Assembly: GCF_004769635.1 (NCBI RefSeq)
Contig: NZ_RQGH01000010.1
Coordinates: 1 to 42,449 of the forward strand
Source of the DNA: Leptospira jelokensis
Lineage (GTDB): Bacteria; Spirochaetota; Leptospiria; Leptospirales; Leptospiraceae
Length of the DNA: 42,449 nucleotides
Reading direction: 5' to 3'
A program made the position numbers and the translations under genes. The notes beneath the pieces are model-generated. The model ran no database searches. It worked only from the letters and a program-made list of their open reading frames with translations, and was not told where the DNA came from. How positions within the stretch are numbered: position 1 is the stretch's first letter; every line of letters starts with the position of its first letter. Below are positions 17,762-27,112 of this stretch, in pieces.

Positions 17762-18223
17762 ATGAAATCCATTAAAGTAAAATCCGGATTCGTCTCCCTG
17801 GCAGTGATCGTGGCTTTGTCTACTATGTCATTTGTAAATTGTGCTCAGTCTTCAGCAAAGAAAAATGAAGATACAACACTACTTACATACCTCGTAGCAA
17901 ACCCATTCACACCGCAAGGCGCTCAAGCAGATTGTTTGGTATCGGTTGGTTTGATCAATTCGTGTATCTCTTCCAAAACGCAAATTGATGCAGGTGCAAA
18001 CTGCTCTCTTGTGAAAATTGGTGAGAACCAAGCGAACGGGGCCGACTACTCCACTATAAAAACAGCTGTGATCAAGAAATACAATGAGTCAAAATGTAAC
18101 ATTGCAGAGAACAAGTATACAAGTGCTTCTTCCGCAGTCGATGCATTCAAGGATTCATTGACCTTCACTTCAACAAGTGATGCAAGTTCAGTGGTAGTTT
18201 TCTCTGCTCCAACTTATTACTAA
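17762..18223 (+). CDS. lipoprotein co-transcribed with porin
   Basis: 153 residues. The signal peptide leads to SFVNC with Cys27 lipidated. The mature part has four further Cys (LVSVGLINSC type segments and a later SKCN), likely paired, and no known domain. A strong AAGGAGAAAG lies upstream of the ATG. It follows the porin gene directly, so it may sit in the outer membrane with the porin, but this is inferred from position only. Confidence 0.7.
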   Translation: MKSIKVKSGFVSLAVIVALSTMSFVNCAQSSAKKNEDTTLLTYLVANPFTPQGAQADCLVSVGLINSCISSKTQIDAGANCSLVKIGENQANGADYSTIKTAVIKKYNESKCNIAENKYTSASSAVDAFKDSLTFTSTSDASSVVVFSAPTYY

Positions 18224-18253
18224 TTAAGTAGAGCAAGTTCAAACTTCGAAATG

Positions 18254-18287
18254 AAAATAGAGTGGTATCCCCACTCTATTTTTTTTT
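18254..18287 (+). terminator. intrinsic terminator after porin-lipoprotein pair
   Basis: AATAGAGTGG (18256-18265), 5-base loop TATCC, CCACTCTATT (18271-18280), then T-run to 18287; flanking A's add two more pairs. The stem is a perfect 10 bp. It also covers the last bases of the convergent minus-strand gene and could act on both strands. Confidence 0.9.
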
Positions 18288-18840
18288 ATTTTTCCTCTAA
18301 AACATCGGATCCTTTTTCGTTTTGGTTCTTTTTGGAACTCTTCAACCAATTACCCCAACTAAAACCTTGTGCACGAATACTCTTTGGCTTAACTACGTTC
18401 ACGGTACGAACAAAATCACGTTTGAAAAAGATATAAATTTCTTCATCGGGTTCTGATCCAGGCTCATAAATAGAAATTGGCCTTGTATAAACCCAAACAT
18501 CGCCATCTGCATTCCGAATCATTTGGTCTGGTTCTCCCAAATACCCTCTGACGAAAATTCGAGTTTGTTTGTAAATTTTCTCAAGCATTACCTCCCGAAT
18601 TTTTAAACCATTATAGCCTTCTTCCGTTAATTCTTCTCTTTGGGCACGGCGTTTCTCTTCTTCTGTCCTCAAATCATTTTCAGATTTTGATAGAAGTTGA
18701 TTACATTTGGACTCGTCTTGAAAAGTCTCCATACAATTGTCAAACAAGGCTTGTTTGTTTTGGATGATTCGCTCTTCGGAAGATACACAATTGGAAAAAG
18801 AGAGAATTAATAGGGAAGATAAAAAGATAGAAAGTTTCAT
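18286..18840 (-). CDS. lipoprotein with possible SmpA/BamE-like segment
   Basis: 184 residues. The signal ends SFSNC with Cys18 lipidated. A helical, charged stretch at about 20-80 is followed by a segment around 95-125, FVRGYLGEPDQMIRNADGDVWVY, whose G-x-P-D...W-x-Y pattern recalls BamE/SmpA-type small outer-membrane lipoproteins. The resemblance is short and the basic tail is different, so function stays open. It is transcribed alone, away from the divergent chemoreceptor gene. Confidence 0.65.
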   Translation of the reverse strand: MKLSIFLSSLLILSFSNCVSSEERIIQNKQALFDNCMETFQDESKCNQLLSKSENDLRTEEEKRRAQREELTEEGYNGLKIREVMLEKIYKQTRIFVRGYLGEPDQMIRNADGDVWVYTRPISIYEPGSEPDEEIYIFFKRDFVRTVNVVKPKSIRAQGFSWGNWLKSSKKNQNEKGSDVLEEK

Positions 18841-18998
18841 TTTTCAAGTTTATACCGAAAGACAAAATCTTCCAAGCAATATGTGGAATCTTTTTTAAAA
18901 TATCGATTCGTATATTTCCAATACCTAACATAAAATTGATGAAAACTATTGGTAAAATTCCTTTGGTTAATTCAAAAGTTCCATTTGTCCAATTTTTC

Positions 18999-19027
18999 TT
19001 GATTGCGAAAATATTTATTGATATAAG
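18999..19027 (+). promoter_or_regulatory. probable sigma-70-type promoter for chemoreceptor gene
   Basis: TTGATT (18999-19004), a 17-base spacer, then TATAAG (19022-19027). The fit to the -35/-10 consensus is good in a strongly AT-rich gap (18841-19044). Transcription would start near 19034. Confidence 0.5.
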
Positions 19028-19044
19028 GATAAAATAAAATAATT

Positions 19045-21120
19045 TTGAATCGTCTACTCGCTTGGTTCAAACTTGCAATGTCAAATTTACTTTCAAAATT
19101 TTCGATTCAACTCAGGCTCATTTTACTTCCCGTACCCATTATTGTTACTTTAATCATCATTTTGCTGATTTTAGTACGTTCCCTGAATGAAACCATTGAA
19201 TTTTCTGAAAAAGAACAAAAAGGAATACAAACATTAAAACCTATCTACATTACATTCCGGGAAGGTCTAAAACGTCTCAAAATTGGAGAAGAAAAAACGG
19301 AAAACTTACTTCCCTTACTGCAAACGGTCAACGATCAGGTCATAAACTCAAAACTTCTAATCAGTGGTGATGTGGAACTTAAAAAATTAGAACCTTATAT
19401 TAAAATGACGACATTCTCAACTGAAAATTCTATGGAATTTTTATCCGACATACAAACCTTAGCATTGAAGATAGGTGATAATTCAAATTTAATTTTAGAT
19501 CCTGAAGTCAATTCCTATTATCAAATGGATATTGTTTTATTTAAAGTTCCAGAAATATTCAAAAACATTTCCATTCTCAAAGGAATCATTAGAGAAGAAT
19601 ACAGAGGGGAAAGTGCGAAGAATCAATCATTTACCAATTCTAGTTTTACAAAAGCATTACTTGCAATAAACGTGATCGAATTAAATTGCAATGAAATCCG
19701 AAAATCCTATACAAAATCGATTGAAGACCCTTCGCCATATGAATCTGAATTGAAAAAAGCAAAAACAGTAGCAGGAGACTCCTGTGCTGATTACATAAAC
19801 TCACTAAAATCAATATTCATCGATTCAAAAATAAAACCTCCAACTCCTGAAGCTGTTTTTTCAACCATTCACAAAGGAACCTCGATAGCTGGCGTGATCC
19901 AAGACCAATCTATTTCCATACTGGAAAATCTTGTACTCGACCGAATCAATTTACTCACACTAAAAAGGAATTTTAATATATCATTAACATTAATCGCAAT
20001 ATTTATATCTACGATCATTACTTTTTTCATTTTCAAAAGTATAAACAATCCACTGACAACTGTATTATCAAAAATAGATGAGCTTTCGAGCGGTGAAGCC
20101 GACCTCACTAAAGAACTACCAGATTTCGGAAACAATGAAATCGGAAAAATAACTTTATCTATCAATCATTTTCTAAACAATTTAAACCAAATTATGAATC
20201 AATTAAAGGCATCTGTCAGTGAATCAGAAAAGGTTTCGGCTAAATTAAAACAAGATGCGATTTCAGTATCAGATAATGCCACATCACTGGCATCTATTTC
20301 AGAAGAATCTGCTGCTTCACTTGAAGAATTAACAACTAGTTTCGAAATTATGTTCGAGTTTATAACCAATGAAACAAAAAACATTGTGACGATCACAGAT
20401 GAAATGGACACGATCAAAACCTCGATCATCAATATTGAAAAAGCAATTATCGAATTAACCAACCTCTCTGAACAATCTACACAGCTCGCAAACTCCGGTA
20501 ATGTATCGATCCAAAATACGGATATTACAATGACTGACATTCGCTCTGTAACAAAAGAAATTACAGGAATTGTAGATTTGATTACTGAGATTTCAGAAAG
20601 AACCAATTTACTTGCGTTAAATGCAAGTATTGAAGCAGCTCGAGCTGGAGAGGCCGGTATGGGTTTTGCAGTTGTCGCCGAGGAGATTTCAAAACTTGCA
20701 GACAAAACCCAATCATCAGTCAAAAGCATTAAAAAGTTAATTGAAAAAAGTCATTTAGTAGTCAATGCCGGATCTAACCACGTCATAGAAGCAGTGACAT
20801 CATTAAGTGAAATTGTAAAACAATCCATTCGCATGAATGACGCCGTGAATCATTTAAAACAAGAAATGAAAACACAATCCAATAGCTTAATGAAGGTTAC
20901 AAACGAAATCACTGATTTGGAAGAGATGGCAAAAACAATTGAATTCTCAAGTAGAGAACAAAAAAAAGCATCAGAGGATATGGTAAACACTGTGAATACC
21001 TTATCAGGGAGTGCGCAAGAATTGGCCAACAACTCTGAAGACTTAAACCAAGTGAGCCAAAAAATTGGCGAAATTGCAACTAACATTGCCATGATTACAA
21101 ACACATTTCGCACAAATTAA
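19045..21120 (+). CDS. methyl-accepting chemotaxis protein
   Basis: 691 residues. Transmembrane helix 1 spans about 24-44. A periplasmic helical sensor of about 265 residues runs to about 310, with helix 2 at about 311-331. A HAMP domain follows, then the signalling domain whose hairpin tip [20 protein letters not shown] is clear at about 516-535. It signals to CheA/CheW; no che genes are adjacent and the ligand is unknown. No C-terminal CheR-tether pentapeptide was seen. The start is TTG 19045; ATG 19078 is possible and would leave a longer leader from the predicted promoter. Confidence 0.9.
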   Translation: MNRLLAWFKLAMSNLLSKFSIQLRLILLPVPIIVTLIIILLILVRSLNETIEFSEKEQKGIQTLKPIYITFREGLKRLKIGEEKTENLLPLLQTVNDQVINSKLLISGDVELKKLEPYIKMTTFSTENSMEFLSDIQTLALKIGDNSNLILDPEVNSYYQMDIVLFKVPEIFKNISILKGIIREEYRGESAKNQSFTNSSFTKALLAINVIELNCNEIRKSYTKSIEDPSPYESELKKAKTVAGDSCADYINSLKSIFIDSKIKPPTPEAVFSTIHKGTSIAGVIQDQSISILENLVLDRINLLTLKRNFNISLTLIAIFISTIITFFIFKSINNPLTTVLSKIDELSSGEADLTKELPDFGNNEIGKITLSINHFLNNLNQIMNQLKASVSESEKVSAKLKQDAISVSDNATSLASISEESAASLEELTTSFEIMFEFITNETKNIVTITDEMDTIKTSIINIEKAIIELTNLSEQSTQLANSGNVSIQNTDITMTDIRSVTKEITGIVDLITEISERTNLLALNASIEAARAGEAGMGFAVVAEEISKLADKTQSSVKSIKKLIEKSHLVVNAGSNHVIEAVTSLSEIVKQSIRMNDAVNHLKQEMKTQSNSLMKVTNEITDLEEMAKTIEFSSREQKKASEDMVNTVNTLSGSAQELANNSEDLNQVSQKIGEIATNIAMITNTFRTN

Positions 21121-21220
21121 TTAAGTCGAATTCCTTTTTCTCGCCTAACAAAATCAAAAAATATATTCATCGGCAATAAAACATTTGCCCAAATCGAGAT
21201 GATTTCTCTGTTTGGTCGTC

Positions 21221-22300
21221 ATGTGCGCCTCGTTTCCAATTTTCTCAAAATTCAAACTCACTTTGCCTTTTGTAATAATTTTTATATCCATAATTCTAAC
21301 TTTATTCAATTGTCAAAATTTCACTTCAGAAGAACCCAAACAAAAGAATGCAGAATTACTCATAGCGACTCAAATTTTTTTAGATATGTCGTATGCCATG
21401 TCGACCCAAGAAAAAGCAAAACTGCAAATTGGTTATTTACCCGACCAATCGCCAGGTTCGGAAAATGACTTAAAGGAACTAATTCAATTAGGTAATAAAT
21501 TATTTCGAGACATCAATTTATCCGCAAATCGCATTCAAGCATGTATCACATGTCATCCGTTAGATGGTAGATTGGCAGGAATGGATCGCCAAAGTACTTC
21601 TAGAGGGACCTTTGGCCAACTCGGGAAGAGAAACACCCCTACAATTTTAAATATTGGATTTTCATCCATACTTTTTTGGGATGGTAGGCGAACGTCACTT
21701 TATGAGCAAGCAATTGATCCTTTTGTGAATCCATTGGAAATGTCACTTCCATCTGAAACAGAATTAGTGACTCGTATTCAAAATGATCAAAGTTATCAAA
21801 GTCACTTTACAAATCTTTTTCCCAATAATCCAACAGTTGATTTACATAAAGTACGACTTGCTCTCTCTGCATTTGAAAGAAGTTTGGTTTCTAAATCTAG
21901 GTTTGATGATTTTGTGAAAGGAGATTTACTTTTATTAAGTAAACAAGAACTTGATGGATTAAATTTATTCTTAGAAGTCGGTTGTAACAGCTGTCATTCG
22001 GGATATAATTTTGGAGGAAACGGGTTTGCCAAAATTGTATCTGAATCACTTTATAACCCAAATGATTTTGGTAAGTATGAAGTGAGTGGAGACACAAACG
22101 ACAGATTTGTATTTAAAGTTCCAAGCCTTCGAAATGTTTTTCTCACAGGTCCGTATTTCCATGATGGTAGTGTCTCATCGTTAAGGGAAGCAATCATCCG
22201 AATGAATTCCTATAACCAGAACAGAAACTTGGACAATTCAGAAATAGAATCTCTCATCGCCTTTCTAAAAACATTATCTGATCGCACGAAATCTAATTAA
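21221..22300 (+). CDS. di-haem cytochrome c peroxidase/MauG-family lipoprotein
   Basis: 359 residues from ATG 21221 (a TTG lies at 21212). A hydrophobic N-terminus ends TLFNC, so Cys31 may be lipidated and the protein anchored on the periplasmic or outer-membrane face. Two c-type haem sites are present: C108-I-T-C-H112 and C255-N-S-C-H259. The family pattern after the first site, and later VPSLRNVFLTGPYFHDGS, is that of bacterial di-haem cytochrome c peroxidases and MauG-type enzymes. It could reduce peroxide or oxidise a partner protein. Its stop lies 6 bases before a TTGACA (22307-22312) that may start the riboswitch transcript. Confidence 0.85.
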   Translation: MCASFPIFSKFKLTLPFVIIFISIILTLFNCQNFTSEEPKQKNAELLIATQIFLDMSYAMSTQEKAKLQIGYLPDQSPGSENDLKELIQLGNKLFRDINLSANRIQACITCHPLDGRLAGMDRQSTSRGTFGQLGKRNTPTILNIGFSSILFWDGRRTSLYEQAIDPFVNPLEMSLPSETELVTRIQNDQSYQSHFTNLFPNNPTVDLHKVRLALSAFERSLVSKSRFDDFVKGDLLLLSKQELDGLNLFLEVGCNSCHSGYNFGGNGFAKIVSESLYNPNDFGKYEVSGDTNDRFVFKVPSLRNVFLTGPYFHDGSVSSLREAIIRMNSYNQNRNLDNSEIESLIAFLKTLSDRTKSN

Positions 22301-22332
22301 AAAAGTTGACACCAAAAATTAGTACGGCAAAT

Positions 22333-22447
22333 GTGACATTACCTTCAGGGAGGAAACAGGTGAAATTCCTGTGCTGACCCGCAACTGTGATACACCAAAT
22401 GAATGTTATGTTCATTAGGTGGTAAGCCAGATCTTCCCCGCAATGTT
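22333..22447 (+). promoter_or_regulatory. cobalamin (adenosylcobalamin-type) riboswitch
   Basis: The aptamer is recognisable by its conserved core: AGGGAGGAAACAGGTGAAAT, then CCTGTGCTGACCCGCAACTG, and, after a variable arm (CCAAATGAATGTTATGTTCATTAGGTGG), GTAAGCCAGATCTTCC. ACATT (22336-22340) can pair with AATGT (22442-22446) as a closing helix. A TTGACA box at 22307-22312 is a possible -35, though the -10 is not convincing. It should sense B12 and repress the downstream lipoprotein genes. The 206 bases between the aptamer and the first gene form the expression platform, with two hairpins described separately; no U-tract terminator is obvious, so control of translation start is likely. Confidence 0.92.
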
Positions 22448-22508
22448 TTCTCGTGGATTGGGAACTTTGCACACTTATATTCTTTTATGCAACAAAGGAT
22501 ATAAAGGG

Positions 22509-22530
22509 GCCCCGAAGGCAAACTCGGGGC
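22509..22530 (+). other. GC-rich hairpin in riboswitch leader
   Basis: GCCCCGA (22509-22515), 8-base loop, TCGGGGC (22524-22530): a perfect 7-bp stem, much more GC-rich than the surrounding leader. No T-run follows, so it is unlikely to terminate transcription. It may be part of the riboswitch's output or an RNA stability element. Confidence 0.5.
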
Positions 22531-22567
22531 ACCCGTATGGAAAATATTGGAATTCGATCAAGATTTT

Positions 22568-22630
22568 ATGCTACCAGTAGCATTTGTTTTAGGATTCTTT
22601 CTATCTATTTTCTTTTTCGTGTTCCCCTAA
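22568..22630 (+). CDS. possible 20-residue hydrophobic leader peptide
   Basis: ATG to TAA encodes 20 residues beginning MLPVAFVLGF and continuing in hydrophobic residues to Pro, long enough for one membrane helix. It lies between the riboswitch and the first lipoprotein gene and ends 23 bases before that gene. No good ribosome site precedes it and it may be chance in T-rich DNA. Confidence 0.2.
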   Translation: MLPVAFVLGFFLSIFFFVFP

Positions 22631-22653
22631 ATTTAAGATTTAGGAGAATCTAA

Positions 22654-23235
22654 ATGAAAACCAAAATTAAACTAACAATTGTGATGTTATCTGCATTTGT
22701 TTTGATGTCATGTGCAGATACTGGGAAAGTTGATAAATCGGTTGCCGATACAAATCTAACATTAGGTTTATTGAAAACTGCTGAAGCATCAGCAAAAGAA
22801 GCTGGTCAAATTGAAATCAGAGGAACTTTTTTACAAGCAAGTTGTTCTGCAGGAACATGTAATACTCCAGGATCCAATACAGTTACCATTCAATCCAATT
22901 TTGGAACGACAACTGGTTACCTCTATGTTGACTATGTAAATGGAAGTGGAACTTCAAACTACAGAGTCAATGCAGAAATCGTTGAATTTAATAATGCAGA
23001 ACGTGTGCTCTACTACAAACCGAAAAATAGTGCCAACATTTCAGCACTGATTTGGACGATTACAACTGAAAACGAAATTTTAATTTGCGATGTATTCAAT
23101 GGTAAACCAACTCTTGCTGAAACGAAAACAGATTTAAATTCAAGAAAGGCTTCTGGCACAGTTTACACTACGAATCCAAAAGCAGCAGGGTGTAATGGAT
23201 CCTTTGCTTTTAATTTCTTAACAAGAACATTTTAA
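22654..23235 (+). CDS. B12-riboswitch-controlled lipoprotein
   Basis: 193 residues. The signal ends VLMSC with Cys20 lipidated. The mature part looks beta-rich, with Cys pairs at CSAGTC and at about 148 and 174, and no known domain. The ATG has TAGGAG 8 bases upstream, held in a small hairpin (AGATT 22636-22640 with AATCT 22647-22651) that puts the ribosome site in its loop. It is the first gene after the cobalamin riboswitch, so B12 supply should control it. A role in cobalamin capture at the cell surface is inferred from this context alone. Confidence 0.65.
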   Translation: MKTKIKLTIVMLSAFVLMSCADTGKVDKSVADTNLTLGLLKTAEASAKEAGQIEIRGTFLQASCSAGTCNTPGSNTVTIQSNFGTTTGYLYVDYVNGSGTSNYRVNAEIVEFNNAERVLYYKPKNSANISALIWTITTENEILICDVFNGKPTLAETKTDLNSRKASGTVYTTNPKAAGCNGSFAFNFLTRTF

Positions 23236-23243
23236 TTAAAATA

Positions 23244-23275
23244 GTTTGCCTTTGTTTAACAGGACAAAGGCAAAC
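23244..23275 (+). promoter_or_regulatory. intercistronic 12-bp hairpin next to ribosome site
   Basis: GTTTGCCTTTGT (23244-23255), loop TTAACAGG, ACAAAGGCAAAC (23264-23275): a perfect 12-bp stem ending exactly before the AGGAG of the next gene. There is no T-tract. It may set the ratio of the two lipoproteins by processing, stability or access to the ribosome site. Confidence 0.7.
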
Positions 23276-23287
23276 AGGAGAAAATTC

Positions 23288-24145
23288 GTGGATCGATTCA
23301 ATCAGAAGTTTATCATCCTATTTTTTATTTTTACCACTTTTTTCATTCAATGTGGTGAGAACGAAAACAATAATGACCTCATCCTCACTTTGCTCGTAAT
23401 GCCAAAAACTAACACAACGAATGTGGGTCCTTGTCCTCCAACCTCACTTCCAACGGATATTCCTATTGCGAATACAGTTGTAACTGCCAATTCAACTGTA
23501 AATGGTTTTAATAATTCATCAAAGGCAATCAATGGAATTTGTGGAGGAGGAGAATTTTCTGGATCGTTGGATGTTTATGCATTAAACCTAACTGGTGTGG
23601 GGGCGACACTCATTCTTTCTTGGGCAGGGAAAACAGTTAAGAACGTATCTGGGATTGATTTTATAGTGTATGAAAATCCATTTAGAGTTTCCGAATCAAG
23701 TGATCGGTATGCATTTGATCCTATGGTTGTTCACGTATCTTTTAATGGAACTGAGTATTGTGGATTTGATCTGAGTGGATTTAATCCAAGTGTTGCGGAT
23801 AGTAATAAAATTTCTTCATGGCCAGGATTTGCAGGACTTCGGCCGACCATTTACAATATGGCAACAAAACCGTTTTCCTTAGAGGAACTTTTCACAACCA
23901 CAAATAACGATTTTTTGTTAGGTGGTGGTGATGGTTTTGATCTAAATGATTTGATTGTAGGAGGACCTGGTACGAATTGTGATGCTGCAGCCCGAACCTT
24001 AATCCAAACCAATGGATTTAAATTCATTCGAATGGTTTCAGCGTCGGCCGTTAACAATCCCAATACGGGATCCGGTTATGTGTACCCACACTCTTATGAC
24101 AATGGGCCAGACATTGATGGCGTAGTGGCAAAATCAGTGGAATGA
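23288..24145 (+). CDS. surface lipoprotein of the cobalamin-associated type
   Basis: 285 residues from GTG 23288, which has AGGAG 7 bases upstream; a longer frame from 23246 would read through the hairpin. The signal ends FFIQC with Cys22 lipidated. The mature domain has the pattern DFIVYENPF (about 127), a later WPGFAGLRP, GGGDGFDLND (about 211-220), FKFIRMVSA and a final PDIDGVVA. I recall this layout (ENPF, AGGDxFDL, VRI, D-x-D-x-V) from extracellular proteins often found beside cobalamin uptake genes, but have not checked it. Being second after the B12 riboswitch fits a B12-acquisition role. The GGGDGFDLND stretch could bind calcium. Confidence 0.65.
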   Translation: MDRFNQKFIILFFIFTTFFIQCGENENNNDLILTLLVMPKTNTTNVGPCPPTSLPTDIPIANTVVTANSTVNGFNNSSKAINGICGGGEFSGSLDVYALNLTGVGATLILSWAGKTVKNVSGIDFIVYENPFRVSESSDRYAFDPMVVHVSFNGTEYCGFDLSGFNPSVADSNKISSWPGFAGLRPTIYNMATKPFSLEELFTTTNNDFLLGGGDGFDLNDLIVGGPGTNCDAAARTLIQTNGFKFIRMVSASAVNNPNTGSGYVYPHSYDNGPDIDGVVAKSVE

Positions 24146-24269
24146 AAATATCAAACTAAATTGTACTGATTCATACAAATTCATTCAAATTGCTATCAGA
24201 TTGTAATTTATGATAAACAACCGATGCCTTGTTGGTGATTGGATATGATTGACAGCGAGGTAATTTTTA

Positions 24270-24319
24270 ATTCCCAACTCGATTCTAAAGAGTGGGTATC
24301 TCTTTGAAGAGTTGGGAAT
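24270..24319. terminator. nested hairpin between convergent genes
   Basis: Outer stem ATTCCCAACTC (24270-24280) / GAGTTGGGAAT (24309-24319), perfect 11 bp; inner stem AAAGAG (24287-24292) / CTCTTT (24300-24305), perfect 6 bp. It separates the lipoprotein gene from the end of secA. No T-tract follows directly on either strand, so it is either a non-canonical two-way transcript end or an end-protecting structure. The rest of 24146-24345 holds nothing else I can support. Confidence 0.6.
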
Positions 24320-24345
24320 CATTGAGAATGAAAGATTGAAAAAAA

Positions 24346-27102
24346 TTATTTTTTCCTTCGACTCGACCTTCTTTCAGAACCTCCACCAGAACTTGTGGTA
24401 GAAGAAACTTGTGGTTTGGTTTTATTGGTTTTCACCTCATTCCCAAACATATCCACTTCTGCCCTTTGTTCTTGGCCGATTTTTTTGTATTCTTTTGGAG
24501 AGGCATCGTCTTCTTTTTTGTCTGATTCGGTGACTTCAATTTTAAGTAAAAAGGAAACCACTTCGTTTTTTAAATTCTCAACCAACTGATCAAACATTTT
24601 AAAACCTTGCAGTTTGTATTCAATTAGTGGATTTTTTTCACCATACCCAACAGTCCAAATCCCTTCTTTTAAGTGGTCCATGGCATATAGATGTTCTTTC
24701 CACCTGTGGTCTAAGATATCTAAAAATACATTACGTTCAATGGATCTCCAAATTTCCTCACCAATCGATGAAACCTTAAAGTCATAAAGTTCTTTCACAA
24801 GTTTGGAAACAACTTCAAACACCTTCAATTGAGGATTTGATTCTTTTCTAAAATCTTTTACTTCAATTGAATGATTGATACCTAAACTCTGTAACCACTC
24901 ATTTAGTGAATCCAATTCCCAAGCATCTACATTATTGCCTTCACAATATATAATGATCTGGTTTTCTACCACTTCATCGAAGAAATCAACAATAGTTTTG
25001 GACATATTCCCTTTATCCAAAAGTTCATTTCGAATTCCGTAGATATAAATCCTTTGACGGTTCATAACATCGTCATACTCTAACAAATGTTTCCTGATAT
25101 CAAAGTTATGACCTTCAACCCTTTTTTGTGCCCTGGCAATAGCATTTGAAACCATACTATGTTCCAACTCTTGGCCTTCTGGCATTTTTAAAGTGTCCAT
25201 AATGCGAGCGATCCGATCAGAACCAAATATTCTCATCAAATCATCTTGTAATGACAAATAGAATCTGGAAGACCCTGGGTCTCCTTGACGTCCCGACCTT
25301 CCTCGCAACTGGTTATCGATTCGACGAGACTCATGTCTCTCGGAACCAATGATATGAAGTCCACCGGCAGCAATGACAAAGTCATGATCCACTTTCCATT
25401 TCCTTGCATCAGAAAGTATCTTTACACATTCTTTTTTGATTGTATCATTGCGAATGTCAGAAATTTTACTTTCCGCTTCATCAAACTTCTGTTTGATTAA
25501 ACTTTCTCTAAAACTGTAAATCAATTCGAGTTCGTCTTTATTTTTGATTCCTAAAGAATCACACTTATCATCTAACTTCTCTAAATCTTCTTTGTATTTA
25601 GGGGCACCACCGAGGACAATATCAGTTCCCCTTCCCGCCATGTTAGTCGCAATTGTAATGGCACCAGGTTTTCCTGCATTGGCAACAATCTCCGATTCAC
25701 GTTCGTGTTGTTTTGCATTCAACACATTGTGTTGGATCCCATGCGAAAATAAAAGTTTGGAGAGAACCTCTGACTTCTCAATTGAAATTGTACCAACTAA
25801 CACCGGTTGTTTACGCGAAACTTTTTCCTGGATATCCTTTACAACCGCATCAAACTTCTCACGTTCTGTTTTGTAAACTCGGTCTGGCATATCCTGTCTT
25901 TGGATTTTTAAATTGGAAGGAATCACAATCACATCTAAATTATAGATTTTTTTGAACTCTTCTGCTTCCGTATCAGCTGTTCCAGTCATACCTGCTAATT
26001 TTTTATAAATTCGGAAATAGTTCTGGAAGGTGATGGATGCTAAAGTTTGTGACTCACGGGCAATAGGAACACCTTCTTTTGCTTCCAAAGCTTGGTGAAG
26101 TCCATCGGAGTAACGTCTACCTTTCATTAGGCGGCCAGTAAACTCATCCACTATGATCACTTCTCCGTCTTGTACCACATAATCTTTATCTTTATAAAAA
26201 ATCTTATGAGCTTTTAAAGCTTGTTGTACGTGGTGAACAAGTTCGATGTTCTCAGCATGGTATAGGTTTTCAACTTCCAACAACCTTTCTACGTGGTGGA
26301 CACCGGCTTCCGATAAAATTACGTTTTTTGCTTTTTCATCAATTTCAAAATCTTCGCCTTCAATTAACTTAGGTATGATTTTGTTTACCTTGAGGTATTT
26401 GTCCGTGGACTCTTCAGCAGGCCCTGAAATGATGAGTGGAGTTCTTGCTTCATCAATTAAGATGGAGTCTACCTCATCCACGATGGCAAAATTATGTTGC
26501 CTCTGTACTCGGTGTTCTTTATAACTCACCATATTATCACGTAAATAATCGAAACCAAACTCATTATTGGTTCCGTACGTAATGTCGGAATTATAAGCTA
26601 TTTTTCGTTCTTCATGGTCCATATCGTGTTGGATGACTCCAACTGAAACTTTCAAGAATTCAAATACAGGCCGCATCCAATTAGCATCTCGCTTCGCCAA
26701 ATAGTCGTTAACAGTTACAACATGAACACCTTCTCCAGAAAGTGAGTTAAGATAAATAGGCAGAGTTGATGTTAATGTTTTACCCTCCCCTGTTTTCATC
26801 TCAGAAATATTTCCCCAATGTAAAGAAATACCTCCCATCATCTGCACATCAAAATGGCGCATACCTAATGTTCGATAGGCCACTTCTCTTACAGTGGCAA
26901 AGGCCTCAGGTAAAACATCATCCAATGTTTCTCCATTTGCCAATCGCTCTTTAAATTTTTGAGTTTGCGAGGAAAGAGTTTCATCATCCATTGCTTTGAT
27001 TGAAACTTCAAATGAATTGATTGCTTCTACGATTGGATTTAGTCTTTTTAGGTCTCTTTCGTATTTACTACCGAATAATATGGTTAATATTTTTTGAAAC
27101 AT
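24346..27102 (-). CDS. secA: preprotein translocase ATPase SecA
   Basis: 918 residues, full length. SecA drives export of proteins through SecYEG with ATP. Visible parts: Walker [15 protein letters not shown] (about 102-115), [20 protein letters not shown] (about 210), the [19 protein letters not shown] crosslinking-domain entry, [27 protein letters not shown] and [20 protein letters not shown] in the second motor domain. The C-terminus ends in a Ser/Gly/Arg-rich tail and lacks the usual zinc-binding C-x-C...C-H segment. It is the last gene of a three-gene operon, 10 bases after the amidotransferase gene. Confidence 0.98.
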   Translation of the reverse strand: MFQKILTILFGSKYERDLKRLNPIVEAINSFEVSIKAMDDETLSSQTQKFKERLANGETLDDVLPEAFATVREVAYRTLGMRHFDVQMMGGISLHWGNISEMKTGEGKTLTSTLPIYLNSLSGEGVHVVTVNDYLAKRDANWMRPVFEFLKVSVGVIQHDMDHEERKIAYNSDITYGTNNEFGFDYLRDNMVSYKEHRVQRQHNFAIVDEVDSILIDEARTPLIISGPAEESTDKYLKVNKIIPKLIEGEDFEIDEKAKNVILSEAGVHHVERLLEVENLYHAENIELVHHVQQALKAHKIFYKDKDYVVQDGEVIIVDEFTGRLMKGRRYSDGLHQALEAKEGVPIARESQTLASITFQNYFRIYKKLAGMTGTADTEAEEFKKIYNLDVIVIPSNLKIQRQDMPDRVYKTEREKFDAVVKDIQEKVSRKQPVLVGTISIEKSEVLSKLLFSHGIQHNVLNAKQHERESEIVANAGKPGAITIATNMAGRGTDIVLGGAPKYKEDLEKLDDKCDSLGIKNKDELELIYSFRESLIKQKFDEAESKISDIRNDTIKKECVKILSDARKWKVDHDFVIAAGGLHIIGSERHESRRIDNQLRGRSGRQGDPGSSRFYLSLQDDLMRIFGSDRIARIMDTLKMPEGQELEHSMVSNAIARAQKRVEGHNFDIRKHLLEYDDVMNRQRIYIYGIRNELLDKGNMSKTIVDFFDEVVENQIIIYCEGNNVDAWELDSLNEWLQSLGINHSIEVKDFRKESNPQLKVFEVVSKLVKELYDFKVSSIGEEIWRSIERNVFLDILDHRWKEHLYAMDHLKEGIWTVGYGEKNPLIEYKLQGFKMFDQLVENLKNEVVSFLLKIEVTESDKKEDDASPKEYKKIGQEQRAEVDMFGNEVKTNKTKPQVSSTTSSGGGSERRSSRRKK

Positions 27103-27112
27103 GTTTTGTCCG

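Noticed and set aside
20199..20729. 176-codon minus-strand frame
   Set aside because: Antisense to the chemoreceptor signalling domain; Ser/Ile/Val-rich shadow.
22453..22653. 66-codon frame between riboswitch and lipoprotein gene
   Set aside because: Runs through the GC hairpin and the ribosome site of the next gene, starts at a non-ATG codon, and has a basic, unlikely composition.
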